Source: Streptomyces sp. NBC_01275 (GTDB lineage: Bacteria > Actinomycetota > Actinomycetes > Streptomycetales > Streptomycetaceae). Taken from it: a stretch of DNA of 64,000 nucleotides. Shown here in pieces: positions 1 through 8,100 of the stretch (positions are counted from its first letter, which is position 1; each line of letters begins with the position of its first letter). The stretch is from the NCBI RefSeq assembly GCF_026340655.1, contig NZ_JAPEOZ010000001.1:2108001-2172000 (forward strand). Direction: 5' to 3'. Both the position numbers and the translations under genes were made by a program. The notes under the pieces were generated by a model that saw nothing but the letters and a program-made list of their open reading frames with translations, was not told where the DNA came from and ran no database searches.

Positions 1-190
1 CGGCGATCCCGCCTTCCGAGCGACCTCCCGCGTCCGGTCGCTGACCCCGGAGCTGTCCAAGGGGCTCGAGTTCGACCTGGTCGTCCTCGTCGACCCGGAG
101 GCGTTCGGCACGGGCGTCGAAGGAGCGGTCGACCGCTATGTCGCGATGACCCGGGCCACCCGGCAACTCGTCGTCCTCACGAGTTCCTGA
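1..190 (+). CDS. UvrD/HelR-like superfamily 1 helicase, C-terminal fragment
   Basis: Only the last 62 codons lie in the window. The frame opens at the left edge and ends with TGA at 188-190. The fragment carries KGLEFDLVVLVDPE followed by VAMTRAT and a hydrophobic tail. These are the late motifs (V and VI region) of UvrD/Rep-type ATP-dependent DNA translocases and of the HelD/HelR proteins that act on RNA polymerase in Actinobacteria. The very short end after the TRAT motif fits a HelR/HelD-like protein, but the missing N-terminus is needed to tell these apart. It converges on dapD with a shared hairpin terminator between them. Confidence 0.75.
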   Translation, partial: GDPAFRATSRVRSLTPELSKGLEFDLVVLVDPEAFGTGVEGAVDRYVAMTRATRQLVVLTSS

Positions 191-227
191 CGAAGCACCC
201 TGCCGCGGGCGGGGGCAGGGCGCTTCG
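191..227. terminator. Bidirectional terminator between helicase and dapD
   Basis: A 14-base arm at 191-204 pairs with 214-227, with one A/C mismatch and a 9-base loop. It begins directly after the helicase stop codon and lies 43 bp downstream of the dapD stop on the other strand, so it can serve both converging genes. Confidence 0.7.
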
Positions 228-270
228 GGGGTGGCGGGGGCCAGGGGTGAGGGGCGGGGAGCGCCTGGTG

Positions 271-1260
271 TCAGTTGTGGCTGTGCAGGATCTCGTTCAG
301 GCCGCCCCAGACCGCGTTGTTCGGGCGGGCCTCCACCGTGCCGGTGACCGAGTTGCGGCGGAAGAGGATGTTCGAGGCGCCGGAGAGTTCGCGGGCCTTG
401 ACGATCTGGCCGTCCGGCATGGTGACGCGGGTGCCCGCCGTGACGTACAGGCCGGCCTCGACCACGCACTCGTCGCCGAGGGCGATGCCCACGCCCGCCT
501 CGGCGCCGATGAGGCAGCGCTCGCCGATGGAGATGATCACGTTGCCGCCGCCGGAGAGCGTGCCCATCGTGGACGCGCCGCCGCCGATGTCCGAGCCGTC
601 GCCGACGATGACGCCGGCCGAGATGCGGCCCTCGACCATCGAGGTGCCCAGCGTGCCCGCGTTGAAGTTGACGAAGCCCTCGTGCATGACCGTCGTGCCC
701 TCGGCGAGGTGCGCGCCCAGGCGGACGCGGTCGGCGTCGGCGATGCGGACGCCCTTGGGTGCCACGTAGTCCGTCATGCGGGGGAACTTGTCGAGGGAGG
801 TCACCTGGAGGTGCAGGCCCTCGGCGCGGGCGTTCAGACGGACCTGCTCGACGTCGTCGACGGCGACCGGGCCGAGGGAGGTCCAGGCGACGTTCGCGAG
901 GTGGGCGAACATGCCGTCCAGGCTCTGGCCGTGCGGCTTGACCAGGCGGTGGGAGAGGAGGTGCAGCCGGAGGTAGACGTCGTGTGCGTCGAGCGGCTTG
1001 TCGTCGAGGGCGGCGATGACCGTGCGGACCGCGACCACCTCGACGCCGCGGCGGGCGTCCTGACCGATCGCCTTCGCGGCGCCCTCGCCGAGCAGCTCCA
1101 CGGCTTTCTCGGCGGACAGGCGCTCGGTGCCGGACGGGCCGGGCTCGGGGGAGAGCTCGGGGGCGGGGAACCAGGTGTCGAGAACAGTGCCGTCGGCGGC
1201 GATGGTGGCGAGGCCGGCGGCCACCGCGCCGGTGGTGCGAGGAGCAGTCGTGTCGGTCAT
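271..1260 (-). CDS. dapD: 2,3,4,5-tetrahydropyridine-2,6-dicarboxylate N-succinyltransferase
   Basis: 329 residues. DapD transfers succinyl from succinyl-CoA to tetrahydrodipicolinate in the succinylase branch of lysine and meso-diaminopimelate synthesis, in the cytoplasm. The C-terminal half (about 170-290) has the Gly/Ile/Val-rich hexapeptide repeats of a left-handed beta-helix acyltransferase, for example [11 protein letters not shown] and [18 protein letters not shown]. The N-terminal domain and length match the longer actinobacterial DapD class. ATG at 1258-1260 has no Shine-Dalgarno sequence, but TAGGTT lies 6 bases upstream, suggesting a leaderless mRNA. It is a single gene, converging on the helicase and separated from TetR upstream by a repeat-rich gap. 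Confidence 0.95.
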   Translation of the reverse strand: MTDTTAPRTTGAVAAGLATIAADGTVLDTWFPAPELSPEPGPSGTERLSAEKAVELLGEGAAKAIGQDARRGVEVVAVRTVIAALDDKPLDAHDVYLRLHLLSHRLVKPHGQSLDGMFAHLANVAWTSLGPVAVDDVEQVRLNARAEGLHLQVTSLDKFPRMTDYVAPKGVRIADADRVRLGAHLAEGTTVMHEGFVNFNAGTLGTSMVEGRISAGVIVGDGSDIGGGASTMGTLSGGGNVIISIGERCLIGAEAGVGIALGDECVVEAGLYVTAGTRVTMPDGQIVKARELSGASNILFRRNSVTGTVEARPNNAVWGGLNEILHSHN

Positions 1261-1266
1261 GAGGGC

Positions 1267-1272
1267 AACCTA
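1267..1272 (-). promoter_or_regulatory. Candidate -10 box of leaderless dapD
   Basis: TAGGTT on the minus strand ends 6 bases before the dapD ATG, which would place the transcription start at the A of ATG. No purine-rich ribosome-binding site is present. Two GGTTTCGCA direct repeats with a 12-bp period (1359-1367 and 1371-1379) lie about 100 bp further upstream and might be regulator sites. Confidence 0.5.
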
Positions 1273-1399
1273 ACCGGAGGCGGGGTGCGGAGGCTAACCA
1301 GCGGGGTTGTGTCTCAGGTGGCGGGCCGTCGGGGTCGGGTGCGCGCCGTCTCACAAGGGGTTTCGCAAGCGGTTTCGCAGGCTCTTTCGTCGTGGGTCG

Positions 1400-1513
1400 G
1401 GGCCGTGGCGGTACGTCGAGTCCGCCGCGTGTCGGACGTACTGCTGCCTGCTGCCACAGTTGAACTTGGCAGTGACGAGCTAAGCGGCGGACTGCGACGT
1501 ACCGCCACGGCCC
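1400..1513. repeat. 114-bp element with 29-bp inverted terminal arms
   Basis: The arm at 1400-1428 is the reverse complement of 1484-1513 over 29 bases, broken only by one extra G in the right arm. The 55-base centre contains a second small palindrome (CTGCCA at 1451-1456 with TGGCAG at 1467-1472, and AGTT/AACT inside it). The element fills most of the 319-bp gap between the TetR gene and dapD. It could be a MITE-like mobile remnant, a long-loop terminator for the TetR/SMR transcript, or a structured RNA. I see no clear target-site duplication. Confidence 0.7.
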
Positions 1514-1579
1514 GCTCCCGTCGTCCTGCGGCCGTCCCGCCGTCGAGGGCCACGGTGGAGGCTGTGGTCGGTCCCACGG

Positions 1580-2125
1580 TCAGTGGGGTGTGGGGATGAG
1601 TCTGGCCAGGGTCTGTCGTGTGTACGTCTCGTCGTACGGGGTGTCCGTCAGGAGGGTCTGGAGGCAGATGCCGTCCATCAGGGCTGCCAGGGCCCGGGCG
1701 GTGACGGGGTCCGTGTGGGCGGACAGCAGGTCGGTCACGTCCTCGGTCCACTCGGCGGCCACCGGGCGCAGTGCCGGGCGGCGCAGGGCGGCCAGATAGA
1801 GCTCGTACTCGAGTTCCACGCCGGTGCGGTCGCCGGACAGCCAGTCGGCGAGGAGGGCCGCCAGTTCGGCGGGCAGGTCCGGATGGGGGGCGCGGAGGCC
1901 CTCGCGTGCGGCCACGGCCTTGGCGAAGCCCTCGTTTGCCTGGCGCAGGGCGGCGATCATCAGGTCGTCGAGGGTTTTGAAGTGGTACGTCGTGGAGCCG
2001 AGCGGGACGTCCGCCTCGGCCGCGACCGAACGGTGGGTCAGCCCGGCCAGGCCCTTCTTGCCTACGACGCGGATCGCCGCGTCGATGATCCGCTGGCGGC
2101 GCTCGGGGTCGTGGCGGCGGGGCAT
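1580..2125 (-). CDS. TetR-family transcriptional repressor, probably of the adjacent SMR pump
   Basis: 181 residues. The N-terminal TetR DNA-binding domain has its helix-turn-helix at about residues 30-49 (GLTHRSVAAEADVPLGSTTY), preceded by the usual RRQRIIDAAIRVVGKKG helix. The C-terminal ligand-binding part is divergent. ATG at 2123-2125 overlaps the TGA of the SMR gene as ATGA, so the two are translationally coupled and co-transcribed. The natural model is a drug-responsive repressor acting on the palindrome at the SMR start. A longer open frame exists upstream, but it runs inside the SMR gene and is not needed for the TetR fold. Confidence 0.9.
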   Translation of the reverse strand: MPRRHDPERRQRIIDAAIRVVGKKGLAGLTHRSVAAEADVPLGSTTYHFKTLDDLMIAALRQANEGFAKAVAAREGLRAPHPDLPAELAALLADWLSGDRTGVELEYELYLAALRRPALRPVAAEWTEDVTDLLSAHTDPVTARALAALMDGICLQTLLTDTPYDETYTRQTLARLIPTPH

Positions 2126-2445
2126 CAGTGCGCGCCTCCCAGGTTCAGCACCACTACTCCGCCGACTATCAGCACGATCCCGGCGACCTTGGTGAGGGTC
2201 AGGGCCTCGCCGAAGAGCGCGAGCCCCAGAACGGCGATGGTCGCGGTGCCCACGCCGGACCAGATCGCGTAGGCGGTGCCGATGCCCACGGACTTCAGGG
2301 TCTGGGCCAGGAGGAGGAAGGAGATCACGTAGCCGATGGCCGTCAGGACCGTGGGCAAGAGCTTGCTGAAGCCCTCGCTGTACTTCATGGCGGTCGTCGC
2401 GGCCACCTCGGCGGCGATGGCTCCGGCGAGCGTCAGGTATCCCAT
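2125..2445 (-). CDS. Small multidrug resistance (SMR, EmrE/QacE-type) efflux protein
   Basis: 106 residues in four hydrophobic helices, the typical SMR length. The conserved membrane-embedded glutamate of helix 1, used for proton/drug exchange, is Glu13 in GAIAAEVAATTAMKYSEGF. The AIWSGVGT motif of helix 3 is also present. SMR proteins export lipophilic cations as antiparallel dimers. I chose the ATG at 2443-2445 because SMR proteins begin about two residues before the first helix. An ATG 24 bases upstream (2467-2469) would add an unusual leader. There is no ribosome-binding site. A palindrome abuts the start codon and contains a TACGCT box, consistent with a repressed leaderless transcript. 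Confidence 0.92.
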   Translation of the reverse strand: MGYLTLAGAIAAEVAATTAMKYSEGFSKLLPTVLTAIGYVISFLLLAQTLKSVGIGTAYAIWSGVGTATIAVLGLALFGEALTLTKVAGIVLIVGGVVVLNLGGAH

Positions 2446-2461
2446 GTGTACTAGCGTACAC
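2446..2461 (-). promoter_or_regulatory. Candidate TetR operator overlapping the SMR promoter
   Basis: GTGTAC at 2446-2451 and GTACAC at 2456-2461 form a perfect 6+6 inverted repeat with a 4-base spacer. It touches the SMR ATG. The minus-strand box TACGCT (2453-2458), 7 bases from the ATG, lies within it, so repressor binding would block a leaderless promoter. Confidence 0.6.
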
Positions 2462-2732
2462 AACGACATCGCCCGATACGTACGGGTGTGCGTGGCGGGG
2501 GTGGGGTTGCGTGCTGAATGCCTGTTCGGCGGGCGCTCAACACCGCCTCATGGAGGCCGATCTGATGCCATGTCAGATTTTGGGGCGGCCGCGGGAGTGC
2601 GAAAGTGTTATCGAAACCGCTCTCTGAAACGGCTGCTCGTGGGTCACACGGTCCACTAGTGTTTCACCGTTCATACACACCGGGCCATCGCAGCCGCGGC
2701 CGCCTCAAGAGGTGCCGCTGGAGGAACAGCGC

Positions 2733-3614
2733 ATGCCAGACAACAAGTCCCGGCCTCCCCAGGAAGAACCCTGGGAGAACGGCTGGGCACCCGACACCTC
2801 CCGGGCTCCCGGAACACGACGCCTCTGGCTGGCCGGTGCTCTCGCCGTGGCCACCATCGTGGCGTGCGTGACCGCGATCGCCGTGAACGACAAGGCTTCC
2901 GACAAGAAGGACGAGAACTCGGAAGCGCGTCAGGGGCAGACCAAGTCGGACGAGACCTCGGGGGGCGGGCTCATCTCCTTCGCCACGCCCTCCGCCGGCA
3001 GCACCTCGTCATCGACGTCGTCGTCGACGGCCAAGGCGACGGCGACAGCGACTGGGGGCGGGGAGAGCGCCTCGCCGTCCGCGGGCGGCAGTGCCTCGTC
3101 GTCTCCCGCCGCGGGTGGCGGCGCCACGCCGCACACCTCGGCCGAGGCCTCCGCCTCGCCGACCAGGAAGCCGGCCGACCCCAAGCCGCCGACCAGCTAC
3201 GAGCGGTCGGTACGGTCGGTCAACTACCCGGACCGTTACTGGCACGTCAGCGACGGCGTCGTGAAGCTCGACCCGGTCCGCGGCTCGGAGTCCCGTGAGG
3301 ACTCCACCTTCACCGTGGTCAAGGGTCTGGCCGACAGCTCCTGTTACTCCTTCAAGACGGCCGACGGCACCTATCTGCGTCACCGCAACTTCGTGCTGCG
3401 CGCCGAACGCAACGACGGCTCGACCCTGTTCCAGAAGGACGCCACCTTCTGCTCCCGCGCCTCCTCGTACTCCGGTGCGGTCATGCTGGAGTCGGTGAAC
3501 TACCCGGGTCGCTACCTGCGTCACAAGAACTTCCAGCTCCGGCTGGACTCGTACCAGAACAGCGACCTCTACCGTGCGGACGCGTCGTTCCGCGTGGTGG
3601 ACGCACTGTCCTGA
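2733..3614 (+). CDS. Membrane-anchored AbfB (CBM42) arabinose-binding domain protein
   Basis: 293 residues. A cytoplasmic Pro/Glu-rich start is followed by one transmembrane segment (about 30-47) and a long Ser/Thr/Ala/Gly linker (about 60-145). The last 140 residues resemble the alpha-L-arabinofuranosidase B domain, a beta-trefoil that binds arabinofuranose side chains. Recurrent motifs are NYPDRYWHV, TYLRHRNF and NYPGRYLRHKNF. No catalytic domain is visible, so this is probably a surface sugar-binding protein. ATG at 2733 has GGAGG 8 bases upstream. A TAGTGT box at 2657-2662 in the 270-bp upstream gap may be its -10 element. Confidence 0.85.
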   Translation: MPDNKSRPPQEEPWENGWAPDTSRAPGTRRLWLAGALAVATIVACVTAIAVNDKASDKKDENSEARQGQTKSDETSGGGLISFATPSAGSTSSSTSSSTAKATATATGGGESASPSAGGSASSSPAAGGGATPHTSAEASASPTRKPADPKPPTSYERSVRSVNYPDRYWHVSDGVVKLDPVRGSESREDSTFTVVKGLADSSCYSFKTADGTYLRHRNFVLRAERNDGSTLFQKDATFCSRASSYSGAVMLESVNYPGRYLRHKNFQLRLDSYQNSDLYRADASFRVVDALS

Positions 3615-3621
3615 ACCGCAT

Positions 3622-3668
3622 ACACAGGAGAGCGGCGGCACCTGTCGGGTGCCGCCGCTCTCCTGTGT
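3622..3668. terminator. Strong bidirectional terminator
   Basis: A perfect 21-bp stem pairs 3622-3642 with 3648-3668 around a 5-base loop. It sits between the AbfB gene and the end of the suf operon and can terminate both. Confidence 0.9.
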
Positions 3669-3701
3669 TCGCTTGCGGGTCTTCAGACGTCTCAGACGGT
3701 C

Positions 3702-4034
3702 TCAGACGTTGAAGCCCAGCGCCCTCAGCTGCTCGCGTCCGTCGTCCGTGATCTTGTCCGGACCCCACGGCGGCATCCAGACCCAGTTGATGCGCAGCTC
3801 GTTGACGAGACCGTCCGTGGCGGACTTGGCCTGGTCCTCGATGACGTCCGTCAGCGGGCAGGCCGCCGAGGTCAGCGTCATGTCGATCGTCGCGATGTTC
3901 GCGTCGTCGATGTGAATGCCGTAGATCAGACCGAGGTTGACGACGTCGATGCCCAACTCGGGGTCGACCACGTCGTACAGCGCCTCGCGGAGTTCTTCCT
4001 CCGAGGCCGGCTTCATCTCAACGGTCTCGCTCAT
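3702..4034 (-). CDS. sufT: SufT-like metal-sulfur cluster assembly factor (MIP18/DUF59)
   Basis: 110 residues. The DUF59 hallmarks are visible: DVVDPELGIDVVNLGLIY near residue 22 and a TSAACPLTDVIEDQ segment with the conserved Cys59. SufT-type proteins help mature Fe-S proteins, acting as an assembly or transfer factor rather than a scaffold. This is the last gene of the suf operon. Its ATG (4032-4034) overlaps the sufU TGA as ATGA, and a strong terminator follows. Some annotations call this family PaaD-like because phenylacetate PaaD shares the domain. The suf context makes the Fe-S role much more likely. Confidence 0.9.
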   Translation of the reverse strand: MSETVEMKPASEEELREALYDVVDPELGIDVVNLGLIYGIHIDDANIATIDMTLTSAACPLTDVIEDQAKSATDGLVNELRINWVWMPPWGPDKITDDGREQLRALGFNV

Positions 4035-4498
4035 GCCGTCTTCCTTTCGGCGTCGGCTCCGCCCAGGGCCTGGGCCGTCGCGTCCTTCCACGCCATCCAG
4101 CTGAGGAGGGCGCACTTGACCCGGGCCGGGTACTTGGAGACGCCGGCGAACGCGACCGCGTCCTCCAGCACCTCCTCCATCGCGTCGTCGGGCTCGATCT
4201 TTCCCTTGGACTGCATCAGCTCCAGGAACGTCTCCTGGATCTTCTGCGCCTCGGCGAGGTCCTTGCCGACGAGGAGGTCGTTCAGCACGGAGGCCGAGGC
4301 CTGGCTGATCGAGCAGCCCTGGCCCTCGTACGAGACGTCCTCGATCTTCGTGCCGTCGTACTTCACGCGCAGGGTGATCTCGTCGCCGCACGTGGGGTTC
4401 ACATGGTGCACCTCGGCGTCGCCGTCCCGAAGACCACGCCCGTGCGGGTGCTTGTAGTGGTCCAGGATGACTTCCTGGTACATGGAATCCAGCTTCAC
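4031..4498 (-). CDS. sufU: SufU, zinc-dependent sulfur transfer protein / Fe-S assembly protein
   Basis: 155 residues. The three conserved cysteines are Cys37 (NPTCGDE), Cys62 (GQGCSIS) and Cys129 (RVKCALL), with Asp39 next to the first. In Gram-positive SufU these bind zinc and accept persulfide sulfur from SufS. The insertion between the second and third cysteine is typical of SufU rather than IscU. ATG at 4496-4498 lies 16 bp downstream of sufS. Its stop overlaps the next start as ATGA. The likely role is to take sulfur from SufS and pass it to SufBCD. Confidence 0.93.
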   Translation of the reverse strand: MKLDSMYQEVILDHYKHPHGRGLRDGDAEVHHVNPTCGDEITLRVKYDGTKIEDVSYEGQGCSISQASASVLNDLLVGKDLAEAQKIQETFLELMQSKGKIEPDDAMEEVLEDAVAFAGVSKYPARVKCALLSWMAWKDATAQALGGADAERKTA

Positions 4499-4514
4499 GG
4501 TTTCAGTACACCCC

Positions 4515-5771
4515 TCACCCGAAGAAGTTCCGTACGTGCTCCAGGCCGTCGACCAGTGCGTCGATCTCGGCCGGTGTGGAGTACAGATAGAACGACGCTC
4601 GCGTGGTCGCGGGAATTCCGTAGCGCAGGCAGACCGGGCGGGCGCAGTGGTGGCCGACCCGGACCGCGATGCCCTGCTCGTCGAGGACCTGGCCCACGTC
4701 GTGCGGGTGGATGTCGCCGAGCGTGAAGGAGATCGCCGCGCCTCGGTCCTCGGCCGTGGCCGGGCCGATGATCCGCAGGTCGGGGACCTGGGTCAGGCGC
4801 TGCACCGCGTACTCGGTGAGCGCGTGCTCATGGGCGAGGATCTTGTCCATGCCGATCGCCGACAGGTAGTCGATCGCCGCGCCCAGGCCTACCGCCTGGG
4901 CGATCGGCGGGGTGCCCGCCTCGAACTTGTGGGGCGCCGGGGCGTACGTCGACGAGTGCATCGACACCGTCTCGATCATCTCGCCGCCGCCCAGGAAGGG
5001 GGGGAGGTCCTCGAGCAGCTCCTGGCGGCCCCAGAGGACGCCGATGCCGGTCGGGCCGCACATCTTGTGGCCGGTGAAGGCCACGAAGTCGGCCTGGAGG
5101 GCCTGGACGTCGAGGGGCATGTGGGGCGCCGCCTGCGAGGCGTCGATGCAGACCAGGGCGCCGACCTCCTGGGCGCGGCGCACTATCGCCTCGACCGGGT
5201 TCACGGTGCCGAGGATGTTCGACACCAGCACGAAGGAGACGATCTTCGTCTTCTCGGTGATGATCTCGTCGATGTTGGAGAGGTCGAGGCGGCCGTCGTC
5301 GGTGAGGCCGAACCACTTCAGCTTCGCGCCCGTGCGCTGCGACAGCAGCTGCCACGGCACGATGTTGGAGTGGTGCTCCATCTCCGTGATGACGATCTCG
5401 GTCTCGCGGTCCACCCGGTAGGGCTCGTCGGCCCAGCCGAGCATGTTCGCCACGAGGTTGAGGGACTCCGAGGCGTTCTTGGTGAAGATCACCTCGTCGC
5501 GGCTGGGAGCGTTGACGAACGCGGCGACCTTGTCGCGCGCGCCCTCGTACAGTGCCGTGGCCTCCTCGGCGAGCACATGCACACCGCGGTGGACGTTGGC
5601 GTTGTAGCGCTCGTAGTACTCGTTCAGGGCGTCCAGCACCTGGCGCGGCTTCTGCGAGGTCGCCGCGTTGTCCAGGTACACGAGCTTCCTGCCGTCGTGG
5701 ATCACACGGTCCAGGATGGGGAAGTCCTTGCGGATCGCCTCAGTGTCGAGGAGGCCCGGCAGCTGTGTCAC
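4515..5771 (-). CDS. sufS: Cysteine desulfurase SufS
   Basis: 418 residues. A class V PLP aminotransferase fold that removes sulfur from L-cysteine to form an enzyme persulfide. The PLP lysine is Lys236 in AFTGHKMCGPTG, and the persulfide cysteine is Cys376 in RVGHHCARPVC. The preceding RxGHHC context is the short-loop, type II desulfurase form. EMEHHSNIVPW is also typical. The start is GTG at 5769-5771 and overlaps the sufC TGA as GTGA, so translation is coupled. It works with SufU immediately downstream. Confidence 0.95.
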   Translation of the reverse strand: MTQLPGLLDTEAIRKDFPILDRVIHDGRKLVYLDNAATSQKPRQVLDALNEYYERYNANVHRGVHVLAEEATALYEGARDKVAAFVNAPSRDEVIFTKNASESLNLVANMLGWADEPYRVDRETEIVITEMEHHSNIVPWQLLSQRTGAKLKWFGLTDDGRLDLSNIDEIITEKTKIVSFVLVSNILGTVNPVEAIVRRAQEVGALVCIDASQAAPHMPLDVQALQADFVAFTGHKMCGPTGIGVLWGRQELLEDLPPFLGGGEMIETVSMHSSTYAPAPHKFEAGTPPIAQAVGLGAAIDYLSAIGMDKILAHEHALTEYAVQRLTQVPDLRIIGPATAEDRGAAISFTLGDIHPHDVGQVLDEQGIAVRVGHHCARPVCLRYGIPATTRASFYLYSTPAEIDALVDGLEHVRNFFG

Positions 5772-6532
5772 GCGGATGCGCCACCCTTCGTGTAGACCTC
5801 GTAGCCCTCGTTCTCCAGCTTGTCGGCGAGCTCGGCGCCGCCGGACTCGACGATCCGGCCGCCGGAGAAGACATGGACGTGGTCGGGCTTGATGTAGCGC
5901 AGGATGCGCGTGTAGTGCGTGATCAGCAGGGTGCCGACCTCGCCGGTCTCGCGGACGCGGTTGACGCCCTCGGAGACGATGCGAAGGGCGTCGACGTCCA
6001 GACCGGAGTCGGTCTCGTCGAGGATCGCGACCTTCGGGCGGAGCAGCTCCAGCTGAAGGATCTCGTGGCGCTTCTTCTCACCGCCGGAGAAGCCCTCGTT
6101 GACGTTGCGCTCGGCGAAGGCGGGGTCCATGTTGAGGCGCTCCATGGCCTCGCGGACCTCCTTCACCCAGGTGCGCAGCTTGGGGGCCTCGCCGCGGATG
6201 GCGGTGGCGGAGGTGCGCAGGAAGTTGGAGACCGAGACGCCGGGCACCTCGACCGGGTACTGCATCGCCAGGAACAGGCCCGCGCGGGCGCGCTCGTCGA
6301 CGGACATCTCCAGGACGTCCTCGCCGTCGAGGGTGACGGTGCCGCCGGTGATCGTGTACTTCGGGTGACCGGCGAGCGAGTAGGCGAGGGTCGACTTGCC
6401 GGAGCCGTTGGGGCCCATGATGGCGTGCGTCTCGCCCTGCTTCACGGTCAGGTCGACGCCCTTGAGGATCTCCTTCGTGGCGTTGTCGGCCTCGACGGTG
6501 ACGTGCAGGTCGTGGATTTCAAGCGTTGCCAT
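5768..6532 (-). CDS. sufC: Fe-S assembly ATPase SufC
   Basis: 254 residues. A soluble ABC-type ATPase that drives the SufB-SufD scaffold. Walker A GPNGSGKST is at 40-48, the signature SGGEKKR at 149-155, and Walker B VAILDETDSGLD near 168-179. The SGGEKKR signature with DETDSGLD is characteristic of SufC rather than transporter ATPases, and no membrane partner is present. ATG at 6530-6532 begins 7 bp after the Rieske gene. The stop overlaps sufS as GTGA. Confidence 0.96.
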   Translation of the reverse strand: MATLEIHDLHVTVEADNATKEILKGVDLTVKQGETHAIMGPNGSGKSTLAYSLAGHPKYTITGGTVTLDGEDVLEMSVDERARAGLFLAMQYPVEVPGVSVSNFLRTSATAIRGEAPKLRTWVKEVREAMERLNMDPAFAERNVNEGFSGGEKKRHEILQLELLRPKVAILDETDSGLDVDALRIVSEGVNRVRETGEVGTLLITHYTRILRYIKPDHVHVFSGGRIVESGGAELADKLENEGYEVYTKGGASA

Positions 6533-6539
6533 GGGTGCC

Positions 6540-6860
6540 TCAGGACTCCTGGGTGAGGGAGACGAGCACGTCGTCCCCTTCGATCTTTACGGGGTATACG
6601 GGGACGGGGCGCGTCGCGGGAAGGCCGGACGGCTTGCCGGTGCGGAGGTCGAACGAGGAGCCGTGCAGCCAGCACTCGATCTGGCAGTCCTCGACCTCGC
6701 CCTCGGAGAGCGAGACGTTCGCGTGGGAGCAGATGTCGTGGATGGCGAACACCTCTCCCTCGGTCCGCACGACCGAGACCGGCGTGCCGTCGAGTTCCAC
6801 CCGCTTGGGGGTGTCCTCCTCCAGCTCGCTCAGCCCGCAGACGCGAAGGAAGGCAGTCAT
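6540..6860 (-). CDS. Rieske-type [2Fe-2S] ferredoxin encoded in the suf operon
   Basis: 106 residues. The Rieske ligands are Cys44-x-His46 (DICSHANVS) and Cys63-x2-His66 (IECWLHGSSF), the non-heme oxygenase-ferredoxin type. It has no transmembrane anchor and no oxygenase domain, so it is a small soluble electron carrier. It also resembles the NirD-like Rieske ferredoxins. It lies between sufD and sufC, overlapping sufD as ATGA, which suggests electron supply for cluster assembly or a role as an early client. That role is inferred from position only. Cys59 lies near the second ligand pair and is not a standard ligand. Confidence 0.9.
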   Translation of the reverse strand: MTAFLRVCGLSELEEDTPKRVELDGTPVSVVRTEGEVFAIHDICSHANVSLSEGEVEDCQIECWLHGSSFDLRTGKPSGLPATRPVPVYPVKIEGDDVLVSLTQES

Positions 6861-8044
6861 CAGAGCGACGCCTCCAGCTCCTCGTCGATCTTCTCGAGCA
6901 GTCGCGCCTGGATGTCGTCGACGCCGATCTGCTGGACAAGCTCGGCGAAGAAGCCGCGGACCACCAGGCGGCGGGCCTCGTCGGCCGGGATGCCTCGGGC
7001 CATCAGATAGAAGAGCTGCTCGTCGTCGAAGCGGCCGGTCGCGGAGGCGTGGCCGGCGCCGACGATCTCGCCGGTCTCGATCTCCAGGTTGGGCACGGAG
7101 TCGACCCGGGCGCCGTCGGTCAGCACCAGGTTGCGGTTCATCTCGTAGGTGTCGGTGCCCTCGGCCGTGGCCTCGATGAGCACGTCGCCGATCCAGACGG
7201 CGTGCGCGCCCTCGCCCTGGAGGGCGCCCTTGTACACGGCGTTGGACTTGCAGTGCGGGACGTTGTGGTCGACCAGGAGGCGGTGCTCCTGGTGCTGGCC
7301 GGCGTCCGTGAAGTACAGGCCGAACAGCTCGGCCTCGCCGCCGGTGCCCGCGTAGGCGACCCGCGGGTGGAGACGTACGACGTCGCCGCCGAAGGTGACC
7401 ACGAAGGACTTGAAGGTGGCGTCGCGGCCGATCAGCGCGTTGTGCTGGCCGACGTGGACGGCCTTGTCGTCCCAGTCCTGGACGGAGACGACGGTCAGCT
7501 TGGCGCCGTCGCCGAGGAGGTAGTCGACGTTGGCGGCGAGCACCGCGTCACCGGTGTGGTCGATGACGACGACGGCCTCGGCGAAGGCTCCCAGCTCGAC
7601 GACCTGGTGGCCGTAGGCGACCCCGCCCTGGCCGTGCACGGAGATCCGGATCGGCTCGGTGAGGACCGTCTCCTTGGGGACGGTGATCACGCCGGCCTTC
7701 TCGAACGCCGAGTACGCCTGGGCGGCGACGCGGTCCACGGGGGTGCCCGCCCTGCCCAGGCGCGCGTCGTCGCGGCCCACGGTCTCGACGGTGACGCCCT
7801 CGGGGGCCTGGACGTCCACCTTCACGCCCTGGCCGGTGGCGACCGCGGTGCCGTCGTGCAGCCCGCGCAGGCGCTCCAGCGGGGTGAACCGCCACTCCTC
7901 CTCGCGGCCGTGGGGGACGGGGAAGTCCGCCACGTCGAAGGAGGGGGGCGCGCTCATGCGCGTGGCGACGGTCGACTCAGCGGCCACCGCGATCGATCCG
8001 GCGGTGGTGGAGGAGCCCACCGTGGAGTTCTGAGCCTCAGCCAT
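6860..8044 (-). CDS. sufD: Fe-S cluster assembly protein SufD
   Basis: 394 residues. SufD pairs with SufB to form the scaffold on which SufC acts. The C-terminal domain carries the SufBD right-handed beta-helix and the ending GHASATGRFDDEQLFYLMAR, followed by ADEARRLVVRGFFAELV, which is diagnostic of the family. The N-terminal helical part includes REEEWRFTPLERLRGLHDG, as in SufD proteins. ATG is at 8042-8044. A 56-bp gap to sufB is the largest in the operon. Its stop overlaps the Rieske start. Confidence 0.94.
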   Translation of the reverse strand: MAEAQNSTVGSSTTAGSIAVAAESTVATRMSAPPSFDVADFPVPHGREEEWRFTPLERLRGLHDGTAVATGQGVKVDVQAPEGVTVETVGRDDARLGRAGTPVDRVAAQAYSAFEKAGVITVPKETVLTEPIRISVHGQGGVAYGHQVVELGAFAEAVVVIDHTGDAVLAANVDYLLGDGAKLTVVSVQDWDDKAVHVGQHNALIGRDATFKSFVVTFGGDVVRLHPRVAYAGTGGEAELFGLYFTDAGQHQEHRLLVDHNVPHCKSNAVYKGALQGEGAHAVWIGDVLIEATAEGTDTYEMNRNLVLTDGARVDSVPNLEIETGEIVGAGHASATGRFDDEQLFYLMARGIPADEARRLVVRGFFAELVQQIGVDDIQARLLEKIDEELEASL

Positions 8045-8100
8045 GGCTGTCGTAGTGCTCGCTTTCTGAAGTCAAGATGTGTGCTGGCCGGAGGGCGGGG

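Noticed and set aside
1400..1513. Insertion sequence or prophage boundary at the inverted repeat
   Set aside because: No transposase or integrase gene is present, and no flanking target duplication is visible. It is kept only as a repeat element.
1314..1751. Open frame across the dapD-TetR gap
   Set aside because: It crosses the inverted-repeat element and the TetR 3' end in another frame, has no ribosome-binding site, and its product is low complexity.
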